Shown here piece by piece: positions 47,980 to 59,401 of a stretch of 64,000 nt of DNA. This DNA is from Datisca glomerata. Lineage: Eukaryota; Streptophyta; Magnoliopsida; Cucurbitales; Datiscaceae. The translations under genes and the position numbers were made by a program. How positions within the stretch are numbered: the first letter of the stretch is position 1; each line of letters starts with the position of its first letter. The stretch covers positions 744,001 to 808,000 of the forward strand of contig QANY01013209.1 of assembly GCA_003255025.1 (NCBI GenBank), given 5' to 3'. The notes below the pieces were generated by a model. It searched no databases, was not told the origin of the DNA, and was given only the letters and a program-made list of their open reading frames with translations.

Positions 47980-49430
47980 GCTATCATTCCATGGTTACAA
48001 GGTTTAAGGATGAAGTTTTCAAACCTATGTTATATGCCTTTCAACTTCACCTTGATAGTCCATTTAAACTTATCTTTGTCAAGATGCTTTAGCTAATCCT
48101 CTTTAGATAAAAGCTACGAAGAAAGAATTCCAAGCTCCTTCATAAAAACATTTTGACCTTGGTTCCATCTCATCCCATTATGATTATTGTTGGCAACCAG
48201 TAGGCTTTTAGGCTCACACCCAATCCTATTGGCACCCTTCAAAGATACAAAGCCAAATTTCTTAAAAAAGGAATCCATCAAAACCTAGTTTGAATTTTAC
48301 TAAAACTTTTAGCCAGTGGTCAAGCAGGTCATTGTTAAGTTGGCTATGAAAGCTGCCCTCACCATGAAATGGAAAATTAGGCAGCTAAAACTTAAGAATG
48401 TTTTCTTGCATGGTTCTCTTTCTAAAACTGTATACATGTCTCAATCAGCTGCTTCATTAACCTTATGAGACCTTATGTATGCAAACTTATAAAAGTACTT
48501 TGTGCCTTAAATAGACCTCTAAGGCTTGGTATGACAAGTTGAAACTCACTATGTTACTCAAAGGTTTCAGACACACCAAGTCAGATCACTCTTCATTTAT
48601 ACTTCATCAGTCTTGCGACACATTGTTTCTCATTTTTTATGTTGATATTATTATCATCACAATGTCTACATCCCCAAGCTTACCTTTTAACTCCAAGCAA
48701 TATTTGTTATTAAGGATCTTGAGGCATTTCTTCTTGGGTATTAAAGTTTATACTTATTGGCATGCGTCTCTCTCAGGCATAGTCGTTGATCTGCAATAAA
48801 AATCCAATATGATAGTTGCTAAACCTTGCCCTACTATTGCTACTTCATCTACCAAACTTTCCAAAGATGGTGGGAGCCTCTCATTGATGTCTCTCAGTAT
48901 CGCAACATAAGTGATGCTAAGTCAATTCCTCTTTGTCCTACTACACTTCATTTATTGGATTGCAAGCGGTTACTAGTGTATCTTAAAGGTATTCTACATG
49001 CATCCTGGATTGATTCTTAAGCTCATCCATCACTTCAATCTAGAAGCCTTTTCTTATGTTGATTAAGCTAGCAATCTTGATGATAGAAAATTTACACGTG
49101 GATTTTCAATTTATCTTGGTCCTAACTTACTATCTTTGTTCTTTAATCAAGAAGCAACATGTTGTAGCAAGGTCAAACACTGAGAGTGAATATCATGCAC
49201 TGACCGTACAACAACTCGGATAACATGGAATTATCTTTTGCTTTAGGAAATGCGCATTCCTTCCAATGTTACTCTTATTTTTGTGTGATAATGTAGGAAC
49301 TACATCCATGGCTTAAAATCATGTCTCATGTATAAGAACCAAACATATTGAGATAAGTGGTCACTTTATTAGAGACAAAGTGCTGACCAATCATGTTAAT
49401 CAGGTTCTTACCATTAGGTTATCAAAATTT
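47980..49430 (+). pseudogene. Copia 1 reverse transcriptase and RNase H relic
   Basis: RT begins near MVTRFKDEVFKPM (about 47990). It continues through a KNVFLHGSL segment (about 48390) and FYVDIIIIT at about 48630-48660, where the YVDD active site has lost its second Asp. RNase H follows with KKQHVVARSNTESEYHALT (about 49150) and TKHIEISGHFIRDKV (about 49338). It is non-functional. Confidence 0.78.
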
Positions 49431-49439
49431 GACATTTTC

Positions 49440-51735
49440 AAGAACCACTGTAGATATTGTATTTTATCCAGTCTAATACATTGAATATACATACTTTGAA
49501 TTTTAGTCCAAATAATAGTGTAAGGTTATATGTATGATTTGAAAAAAATATCCCAATGACTAAAAATTAGAAAAATGGTCTAAGGACTAAAAAATAAAAA
49601 ATGAGCAAAATGACTAAAAGTAAAAAGCCCTAAATTTGCCTATAGAAAGAGATGAGGTATTCACTTGAAAAATATCATTTGTTTTAGTGAGAATGAGAGA
49701 TCTTGAGAGAGAATGAGAATACATCTCTTTAGAGAGAATGTGTGTGTGTGAGAGAAATAGGAGAGACTTTTCAAAATCGAGAGAAAGAGAGTACATTTCT
49801 TTCATCTATTCGTCTTATCTCATTCATTTTCTTAAGGTAGTTAAATTTCTTACACATTAGCTAACAATATATTTTATTCATTATTCTTCATCATCTCTCA
49901 TCCATGCTTATGTAATGTATACTCTTTGTTTTCTTTTCATATATAAGTGTTTGTTCCTCACTTTTCATCTTTTACTCTTTATCTTGAGTTTTATTATTAT
50001 GCATTGATAATTTTATTATAAATTTGATAATGATATATATTTGTCATCAACTCAACCAATGAGGGTGATGATAAAGCAGTTGAGAGGTGCAAATTAACTC
50101 AATGTAAATCAACTCTTTAATGGGTCGAAAGTGTACATTTGTTGTAAAAAAAATTCTATGATAATTTTTTATACATAAAAATGCATAAAATAGAGAGTTA
50201 AACATATATATAAAGATTATGCAAATATTTAAGCTTTAAATTTTTTTAATGTTTTCACAAGTCTTTTCATTTTTTGATCATGTTGCTATTTTAGTGACAC
50301 TTGTTTGAACTAGTTACCATCCATAATCATTAATTTGATATTTGATTAACAATGAAGGAATAAAGGAAATAATGGTAATTAATGAATTCAACAGTCCAAA
50401 AATAAAAAAATTGGTATATTTATATCATATATATATTATTTTAAATTTTTATTGATTATTTTTTTATGTGAAGCTCGGTTTAACTAATTTCCGTTCATAA
50501 TCTTTTGCTATTTTAATAGCAATTATTTAAAAAAAATGATAATTCATAGACTACTTAGTCCAAAATAAAAGGTATATTTATACCAATTATATATTCTTTA
50601 AATATATATATATGTGTGTGAAATTTTAAATTTACGTGGTCTACATTTATTTCCACATAAAAAATTTAATATTACTTTATTTATAATATTATAATTATAT
50701 TATATAAAAAAATTATTAAAAGTTAAAAAAAGATTTCAACCCTCTAATGAGATCATCTGCGGCGCTGCTCTCCCTCTCCATCTATTTTTTTTTCTTTCTT
50801 TTACTTTTTTAGTTTCATTTTAAATTTATTTTTCTTTTTTCTTAACACATGATGGTCTCATATTTGTTTCCTCTCATCTTTTTTCCTTATTGTTTTACTT
50901 ACTCTATGTTTTCTTTTTCTAATTTACACTTTTTTTTCAAATTGGTCACACATATTGTATCCTTTTTAACTTTTCTTCTTACCATTTTTTCTTTATAATT
51001 GTTGTTCCTTTTATTCCTTATTTATTTATGTATTATTGTCATATTGTCATGTTTATAATATGACTCTTGGCTCATTCTCTTATCATTAGAATTAATGTTC
51101 ATATACGTGTAGATTACAATCTTGACAATTAGACTTAAATTTTATTAATTTCATTATTTAGTTTTCACTAAAAAATCTCGATGACAGATTTTGAGATTTT
51201 TGGTATACTAAACTTCTCGAACTAGTGAGGTGAGTAGTTCTTTTTTATGATACAATGAATAACTCCAATAATGTTTTGATTTCAAAAAATTAAAAAAATT
51301 ACTTTTCAATGGTTTTTGTACCACCAATTAAAGGCCATTTATCATGTTTCATTTTTATCACAATGCATACCTAATGAGATTTTTCAAAAATAAATCTCTT
51401 ACAACTTTATTTATTTGTTTTTCTAGTATAATTTGGATAACATTTGATTGAATTCGTAACTATTTTAATAATGGGTGATGTGAGATGCTAAACCTTCCCC
51501 ACACTGAAATGACTCTTGAACTAATTTTGAGTTTTCGCAGACCAAAATATTTATTTTTAAAATTGGGTGACCAATCACGTCTTATAATGATTAGTTACGA
51601 CTCTAAATTTTTTTCTTAAAATTTATTTTTCAATCACTGTTCTGCTGTCGCATGCACGTTGCGAGAATGGCTATCTGACAGTTCATTTGGTTATAAAAAG
51701 TCCAAACTCAATGTGGATGTCTCTCCCTTTCTAAT
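49440..51735. other. AT-rich DNA between Copia 1 RNase H and its 3' LTR
   Basis: No coding sequence recognised. A GA-rich block with GAGAGAGAAT motifs lies at 49685-49790 and T-rich blocks at 50760-51000. This is longer than the usual Copia 3' untranslated part, so another insertion without clear ends may lie here. Confidence 0.45.
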
Positions 51736-51961
51736 GTTAAGGACAATGTGCAACCTAGTCAGCAATGCCAGCCCAGCCCTATCACACGCTCCTCTCCATA
51801 TCAACAAGTCACCCAGGTCAGCAATAGTTGGAGAGCATATTCCTCCTTCATGTGAATAGCAGCTGAAAACTAAAACTCATCAATTCTTTTAATCCGATTA
51901 TGTACTCTTTTATTTACTAACATGATGTAAAGCTCATGTATGATGCATCATACGCTCTAAA
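51736..51961 (+). repeat. 3' LTR of Copia 1
   Basis: It starts TGTTAAGGACAATGTGCAAC and is similar to 39216-39335 plus 39585-39720. It appears shortened at its 3' end, with similarity fading after CATCATACGCTC. Confidence 0.68.
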
Positions 51962-53389
51962 AATATACAACTTTATGTTGTTCATCACTACTATGAGTAG
52001 ATAGTGTATGTGATCTCGTACATCGCATATAAAATTAAACAGATAAACAAAAAATATATTCAATTATGGCGTGAATATGTAATCCAACGTTACATACATT
52101 GTTATATCATGGTAGTACTTCGCAGTAAAAGGTTACATAATTTGATCAATCTTAATTTATAATGACCTGTATGTATGTTTTTATCTATTGGTTGTGTGTG
52201 TATACACTTATACATACATATACGAATGTGACTAATACAACTATAATAGAACGACCAATAAATGAGTTTCTAGTCAAATACAAAAAAAAAATTGATCGTT
52301 AAATGAGATCAATCCTTTTTGAAGTGATTCGATAAAAATATCGGACAAAATAATATTTGTTGATAGATCCTTTCCACATTTAAAATAGACGAAGGGGAGA
52401 TGAACTGAGAATATACATAGTGGGCAAAAAGGCTATTAAATACAATTTTGAACTCCTTCAGAGTTACTTGAGATATTAAAAGTCTCACATGACTTGATAA
52501 TATATAAATTAAATTGGTTCTTACTGTTTTTATTTTCTTTATCCTGTCCTCCTCAAAGCATGCAGCAATTTCACTTGTGATTGACCAGACACTATTTTGA
52601 AAATGCAATTCAATTACTTGCAACTCTTAAGAATCTTAAAAGACGACCAATAGATTAGAGTAAGAAGGCAATTGACAAAGTTTCAGGGAAAAAAAGGAAG
52701 CAATTGACAAATGATTCGCCAAAGATATGGACGATTTAATTAAAAGAATTACAGAAAATCATGATTATAACATTGATTTTATTTGAAACAACAAGTAATA
52801 TCTGGATATGTGTTCGTCACAGTAAATAAACCAAGAGAAATATATTTTAAGGATAACATATTATAGAATACAAAAAGAAAATAATTTCCTAGTATCCTTG
52901 CTTCTATGATCACATCATTCTTTATTGTTAAATAATGGAGCCATAGACTATTGAAGGGTCATGAGCCATTGCCTCCCTAGAACTAGGGTTGATATGTATG
53001 AAGTTTAAGCACGTCCAACTATTGTCTACTTCGGCTGCTTGCTTTTTAAGCACAAAAAAGGCACAAGTACCTACCATTAGCCTGTTTCCCCCTTGCTGTT
53101 TTTTTTTTCTCATCTCTTGGTCTCCTTTCATTAGTTAATATTAATTTTTTCAAAGTATGAGGATCGGACTTGCTAATTTTTCAAGAAATTGCCCAAAATA
53201 GTCTTAACCTTTGCAACATCTTAAACCATTCGAGTATTCAGTTGAGAAAACAGGACTAATAAATGCTTAACTAGAAATCTAAGTAGAGTTAGAGGATAAA
53301 AAATGTATTTACCTAAAATGATCTTGAGTTTGCTATCGACTACCTTTTTCAAACAACTAGACCTCCTTTTCGAATAGCTAGATGTACTT
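51962..53389. other. Intergenic DNA
   Basis: No gene recognised. The 104-codon minus-strand frame at 52309-52623 has no known domain and low-complexity surroundings, so it is not called. Confidence 0.5.
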
Positions 53390-54070
53390 AGTTAGAGCTA
53401 ATAGTTTGAAGTTTTATTAAGTAAAACTTAATTAAGTGTTTTAGTATGTGAATAAAAATTAAAATTAAAAGATAATGTGAATAGAAATCAAGTCTGCCAC
53501 ATGTCAAGATAAAGCTCTAATAATTTGACACATGTCTGATGATGTGTATTAGCAGTTGAAGATGTAAGACTGCTTTGACCCAGTTTGCACTGTCACATGT
53601 CATTTTCTGAGGGCATGTGAAACTTCCCAATTTCTCATTACTTTGCACAAAGTGGTTGTTTCTCCAAGAAACAGCCACATTCATTGCACTAGGTGGCACT
53701 TTTGTGAAACTGCCGCTTTCTTGCATTGTGGGGAGTTTGCCCACTTCGTAGTGGGTGTGCAAAGGGACAATTTCTTAATGAAACCGTTCCCTCCTTGTTT
53801 ATATTAGGGAAGTGTTCTACGAAAGAGCGAGGTGACCTTAGTATTTGGCTTCCAAAACCGTATAGAGAAGGAATTTTTCGTCAAAATTCTCAAGTCTAAT
53901 TCTTTTGTCAATTTCGTAAGTCATAAAAGGGAGAAAGAAAATATTGTTCAATTCTGTGAGGATCGAAGCATTCATTTGCTACGTCTTTGATCATGGTGGT
54001 TGTATCATGTAGAAACGTTCACCTTAATCTCTAAGCAAACTGTGAAGGATGAAAATTCATCTTTAGGACA
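53390..54070 (+). repeat. 5' LTR of Copia 2 (truncated at its 3' end)
   Basis: It shares GCCACATGT, GTTTGCACTGTCACATGTCA, CATTCATTGCACTAGGTGGC, AAAGGGACAATTTCTTAATG and AAAAGGGAGAAAGAAAATAT with 56680-57300. The similarity ends at AAAATTCATCTTTAGGACA. Confidence 0.8.
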
Positions 54071-54074
54071 AGTC

Positions 54075-54611
54075 TTCTTATGTGGCGTGGAAAGGGAAAT
54101 TGCTTTCCTATAAAATCCTAAAAGTGTGGGGGTGTCTCATAAAGGTACAAGTACCATTGCCAAATAGAGTCAAGCTTGGACCTATGACCGTTGATTGTGT
54201 TTTCGTTGGATATGCATGTAACAGACTCTATAACAGTGTTGGTAATTAAGTCAGAAATTTCTGACATAAGTACCAACACTGTTATAGAGTCTGTTAATGC
54301 TGAATTATTTGAGAATGTGTTTCCTTTTAAGGAAGGAAGACACAGTCAAACTATCAAACGAGGTGTAGATGAAGGTATATCTAGAGCTAAGATTGATGAA
54401 GAATCTGAGCCTAGAAAAGAAAAGGAGCTAGAACGAGTACCTCATTTGGTCCAGAATTTCTAATGTACTTGATGGAAGCCGAACCTCAGACATATAAAGA
54501 GGCAATGTAAAACCCCGAATCTCCTTTTTGGAAGGAGACTATTGATAGCGAGATAGATTCCATTTACAAAATAACACTTAGATATTGGTTTACCTCTCCC
54601 CGGGAAAATAC
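54075..54611 (+). pseudogene. Copia 2 pol relic (post-integrase hinge to RT start)
   Basis: Segments such as KVWGCLIKVQVPLPNRVKLG and VDCVFVGYACNRL (about 54127-54235) are the conserved Copia region after integrase. FWKETIDSEIDSI (about 54530) marks the RT entry. A self-complementary duplication around ACAGACTCTATAACAGTGTT (54221 and, inverted, 54271-54290) interrupts it. The frame then runs into the hAT-like end. Confidence 0.72.
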
Positions 54612-54798
54612 TAGGGGTTTTCAAAAACCGTTCAGACCGTCTAGTCCAAACCGGTCTGAACACTGAAATTGATCAGTTTAGACCCTTTTTTGTTAATGGT
54701 CAGTTCGGTCCTCCTTTTAGAGCGGACCAAAAAGTCAGACCGGTCCATAATTTTTGTTAGTTCTGGACCGATACGATCTGACCGAACTGACCGTATAG

Positions 54799-54829
<31 letters not shown>

Positions 54830-56163
54830 TTTAAGGTTAGGTTATTTTTCCTCTCCCTCAGTTCAGTCAAACGCATACCTAGACCCTCTCCTTTTTCACG
54901 TCACGCCTCAGTCTAGCCAGCCTCTCGCGTCTCCCCTCCAAAGTCCAGCCAGCCTCCCGCGTCTCCCTCAGTTCAGACCCTCTCTCTCTACCTCAACTCA
55001 GTCACGCATACATTTTACTTCTTCACGTCGCGCCTCTAGAGTCCAGCCAGCCTCTTGCGTTGCGCCTCTAGAGTCCAGCCAGTCTCTCGCGTCTCCCCTC
55101 CAGAGTCCAACCATCCTCTCGCACCTCCCTTAGCTCAAACCCTCTCCCTCTCCCTCAGCTGAGACCCTCTCCCTCGGCGTCAGCTTCGGGTCATGAACCT
55201 CCTCTCGCCTCTCCCTCTCCCTCAGCTCAGACCCTCTCCCTCGACGTCAGCTCCGGGTCACGAGCCTTCTCTCGCCTCTCCCTCTCCCTCAGCTTAGACC
55301 CTCTCCTTCTTCGTCCAGGTAAGATCAAGGGTTCCAATCTAACTCTACTTTGATTAATTTTGTTGCTCTGTTATTTTTCCAACTCTAATGTGATTAATTT
55401 TGTTGCTCTGTTATTTTTCCAACTCTACTGTGATTAATTTTGTTGCTCTGTTATCTACACTTTGTACAACTTAACAATCGCTTAACTCTATCAGTTACAT
55501 ATGATTTTCCCATTTTGGGGAAAATGAAGACTTTACTAATGAAGAAGCGTTTTTCAGTCTATTTGGAGAGAATTTTATGTTAACCTGGTCAGTCGGTCGG
55601 GCATTGATTTTGATATGGTTGCATATCCTACTCTTATCAGTGACTGAATGTTGAGTAACTAGCAGATGTATAGCATCTAGTAGGCCTATAAGTTGATACA
55701 TCAGGTCTGGACCAATAAATGTATTAGATGTTATTTACTGACTGCATTATTTGATAGTCTAAATTTTACTTATCGGTAATAATTGTTTAATTTTTTAGAT
55801 ATTTGAATGTTGGATATTATTATTTGTATTTTGGAGTTTGAATATGTTTGAATGTTAGATATTAGTACTTTGAACTTTGGATATTTTTAAATGTTGGATA
55901 TTAGTACTTTAAAGTTTGGATTTATTTAGATATGGGAAACTCCTAGTCAAAATTTTTCTTTATTGTTAAATAATATATTTATTGTAAAGAAGGTATTTAG
56001 TCCGTTAAGTTTTTCTGAATCGACCGTTGAATTTTGGTCTGGTCGGTCTGGATTTTTTCCAGATATTTGGTCCGTTCGGTCCTCCATATAAGAGGACCAT
56101 GTTTTTCGGTCTGGTCTTATTTTCCTCTAAAAGTCCGACCAGACCAACGGTTGAACACCCTTA
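54612..56163. mobile_element. hAT-like non-autonomous DNA transposon
   Basis: The left end is TAGGGGTTTTCAAAAACCG. The right end, reverse-complemented, is TAAGGGTGTTCAACCGTTGG. Subterminal blocks rich in GGTCTGGACCGG occur inverted at both ends (for example CAGTTCGGTCCTCC at 54701 and TCCGTTCGGTCCTCC at 56070, with complementary partners). TAGGG/GTTCAA ends suit plant hAT elements, but the flanking 8-mers do not form a clear target duplication. No transposase is seen. The interior has an (AT)n run (54799-54823), a C/T-rich leader-like minisatellite and a GTAAG donor-like site at 55319. Confidence 0.65.
54850..55325. repeat. C/T-rich minisatellite inside the hAT-like element
   Basis: Units mix CTCCCTCAGCTCAGACCCTC, TCTAGAGTCCAGCCAGCCTC and CTCTCGCCTCTCCC. 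The array ends at CGTCCAG followed by GTAAGATC, a donor-like site. A 40-bp unit (GATTAATTTTGTTGCTCTGT) follows in three copies at about 55351-55453. Confidence 0.8.
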
Positions 56164-56679
56164 ATAGGAAACCTAGCAGTAATGATTCACGTAACACACA
56201 AAGAAACTTTGTTTCTTCTCATTCCTATGATGTAATGAAAGTGTGTTGTCCGTCGATGATTAAATGGTATACTTAGTATTTAATGACATTGATATCTTGC
56301 TTACAAGATAAGTATAGACAGAATAATCTTAATCATCATCACATATGTGAGAATAGAAGTGTGGTCGCTTCTACGAGAGAGTGCAAGGCTCAATCTCTCT
56401 AAAGCTCTCATGAGACATGATAAATGTTCATGACCAAAATGAACAAAAACGTACGAACTCGAACGTATTAAGATGAGTTGAGTGTGAGACTTATTGTCTT
56501 GGTTTATTTCAGAGGAATAATAGTTTAATAATGTTATTCACTATTCTTTAGAGTAAATCTGATAAATCATCACTAAGGAAGGTTCAAGTCCAAAAGACAC
56601 TTCTCCCGATGCAAATCTCATCTATTTATTTCTCCTAATGTCGTTGTCTGTCTAGAACATTTTCATTCATATGGGGGAT

Positions 56680-57420
56680 TGTTATAGCTAATAGCTTGAA
56701 GCTTTAGTAAGTAAAGCTTAGCTAAGTGTTGTAGTGTGTGAATGAAAATTAAAATTAAAAGACAATGTGAGTAGAAATCAAGTTTGCCACATGTGAAGAT
56801 AAAACTCTAATAATTTAACACATGTCTGATGATGTATGTTAGCAGTTGAGGATGTAGAACTACTTTGACCTAGTCTGCACTGTCACATGTCATTTTAGGG
56901 CATGTGAAACTGCCCAATTTCTCATTACTTTGCACGAAGTGGCTATTTCTCCAAGAAATAGCCACATTCATTGCACTAGGTGGCACTTTTATGAAACTGC
57001 CACTTTCGTAGTGGGTGCAAAGGGACAATTTCTTAATGAAACTATCCATTCCCTGTTTATAATCGGGGAAGTGTTCTACGAAAGAGAGGGGTGAACTTAG
57101 TATTTTGGCTTCCAAAACCATACAAAGAAGGAATTTTTCGTAAGTCATAAAAGGGAGAAAGAAAATATTGTTCGGTTATGTAAGGAGCAAAGCATTCGTT
57201 TGTTGCGTCTTCGATCACGATGGTCGTATCCTGTAGAGATGTTCACCATAGTCTCCAAGCAAACTATGAAGGGTAAAAGTTCATCTTTAAGACATTGCTA
57301 CAACAAGCCTCTACTGATTTAATTTTCTGTTTTTCAGTCTGTATTTTTTCATTAGTTGTTTTGTAATCGTTCAATTGTAATCGTTCTGTTGTAATTTAAT
57401 CCAAATATTTTATTTTCATT
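56680..57420 (+). repeat. 3' LTR of Copia 2
   Basis: It begins TGTTATAGC directly after ATGGGGGAT (polypurine tract). It extends past the truncated 5' copy through TTGCTACAACAAGCCTC and a TTGTAATCGTTC block that looks like the R/U5 part. The exact end is uncertain. Confidence 0.72.
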
Positions 57421-59401
57421 ATTGCCCGTAGTACTATATTATGTTGTTGGTTCATATGTTTTTAGTACTTATAGACCTCTTCTAGGTCCTACTTAACCAC
57501 AAAAGTGTTGGAATCGTACTACGTACCCACAAAACTTTACAATGCCAAGTTTCAATCAACTAAGACAATTGAAACCTTGTGTATGTAAATTTCTTGGGAC
57601 TTCAAAAAGGACAGTCTCCAAGTTTACTTCATTTAAGGAAATGACATAAGAAAACAACTCTTTCTAGTCAATAGATAAGGCAACTTTATTGGAGCCAAAG
57701 CACAAAAGCTGAGCTAGTTATTTAGGTTTTGTTCAACTCTACTTACAACCAAAATGCAAGAATGGGTTGGTCCTATAAAATGACTCCCTTTCTTTTACAA
57801 TTTCGTTTTCGGTTTGTGATAGGGTCTTGTTAATAGCTTAAAAGTTTGCAAGTACCTAGGTTTTACTTCATCATCAACCTTTTGATAAAAGCACTTTGGC
57901 ATCTAGTCTATGTTTTCTTATTTGGTCACACAAGTTACTTGGATTTTTGTCAAAGACGTCACTTGGGATTGGACATCCACAAAACTGAATAATTTTAAAC
58001 TGACTAAAATTTAGATAAAATTTTATGACTAAATGACGTGTTTATCATTGATAGGTTAATTAATATATAGATGATAAATCATTTTCATAAATGATAAAAC
58101 GCCTAACATACATATCAGTTGATCAAATAAAACTCGACTATCTTAGTAGGTCTAGAATTACCTTCAAATAAATATGAGCGCAAGAGTTTGTCCACCTAGT
58201 TGGTCGACATGTAATAAATCTGAATCTAACAAAAGATGTCCTCAACATTGAGAATGTCCATAGCAAATATCATCCCCAATTTGTTAGATGTTTCTATTTC
58301 TGGTCACCTCTTCGTTTTGAAAAAAAAAACTGTTGAAAGTAGTTTTATACAATGCTTTTATATAATCGAAAACTGTGTTTATAACAAGCTAGTTTTATTA
58401 TCTTAGTTAGCTGAAAGTAGTTTTAATATGTGCTTCATCATATTTTTACTTCTTGTAAACATTCCTTGAGAAGCAACCAATGTGTTTCTTGAGGTGTACC
58501 TGGTTTGCAAAAACAAATCAACATCTGAAGAATGTGTTCTAATATTATAATAGTATTTGTTTTTATATGCAAACAGTTTTCCAATGGGAAAAATATCTCA
58601 ATCGCACTTATTGCCCAAACAATAGTGCCTTTGTAATGAAAAGATTTCATTCCATTAAACCGTTTTTATGATTCTAATTCATGATTAGTAAAGCGAAGGT
58701 CGTCATGATTTCCTTTTTGGGTCATGTTTCCTGTTAAAGAGTAAATTGATTTGCTTGGTATATACCCAGAAAAGCCATCAGTAATCAGAAAAAGGTCGTA
58801 AATCATCACGAATGTCACAAGGTATTAGATGGCTAATCTGGATGATGTCACTTAACTAATCACGTAATTAGGAAGGAAAATTGGGCCCATTAAACCAGGG
58901 TCTTACGAATTCAACCACTCAGAAAATTACATGAATCAAGGTCTGTCTTAATTACAGAAAGTTTGTCTAATTATAAGGAAAACAGATAAACTGTATGCTT
59001 TATACGAATTATGCAAGGAAATTAACAATGAACTATTATTAAATTTCGACCATTCATCCATGTAATCTCACCTTTGCATTTTCGGAACGTAATAATGTAG
59101 TGTTGACGGATATGTGAGAACGGACTTATAAATCATAAACAGCGAAAAAAACCAAGGAGAGGAGAAGAAATAACTTGGATTTTATATAAATAGAAACCTG
59201 TAGTATAAGCAGCATTTTTCCTGCTCATTCTGCATTTACGCAGGAAAGAGCCACAAAAATTTGTAGAAACAAAGATGGGTCAATGTATAAAATCCCCGAC
59301 CACCATATTTAGGCTACTAAAAGTTAAAATGATACAACATAAATGCCACAATTAGCAGACTTAGTAGCATTTTTCTATTTGCCACTTAAACATTAATAAC
59401 T
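57421..59401. other. Intergenic DNA and probable 3' flank of the tRNA-synthetase locus
   Basis: No gene recognised. The minus-strand frame at 58438-58650 has no known domain. The last ~200 bases before 59402 would be the 3' UTR of the cysteinyl-tRNA synthetase locus. Confidence 0.5.

Larger units (their letters stand above)
39216..51961 (+). mobile_element. Copia LTR retrotransposon 1, decayed and split by a CACTA element
   Basis: The two ends share a diverged direct repeat (AAGGACA, CCTAGTCAGCA, TCACATG/CACACGCTC, TACTAACATGATGTAAAGC, CATGTATGA). Between them, in the plus orientation, come a primer-site relic, gag, zinc knuckle, protease, integrase, RT and RNase H in Copia order. All frames are broken and the LTRs are strongly diverged, so it is old. 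Without the 5.38-kb CACTA insertion the span is about 7.4 kb. About 2.3 kb of unexplained AT-rich DNA separates RNase H from the 3' LTR. Confidence 0.82.
53390..57420 (+). mobile_element. Copia LTR retrotransposon 2, internally deleted, with hAT-like insertion
   Basis: Long direct repeats at 53390-54070 and 56680-57300+ (beginning GTTAGAGCTAATAG and TGTTATAGCTAATAG) share most of their length with indels. A polypurine tract ATGGGGGA lies directly before the second. Between them only late integrase/hinge sequence remains (from about 54075). Primer site, gag, protease and most of integrase are gone, so a large deletion joins the 5' LTR to pol. The end of the 3' LTR is not fixed and is placed near 57420. 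Confidence 0.8.

Noticed and set aside
52309..52623. 104-codon minus-strand frame
   Set aside because: No motif, and neighbouring DNA resembles decayed repeat sequence.
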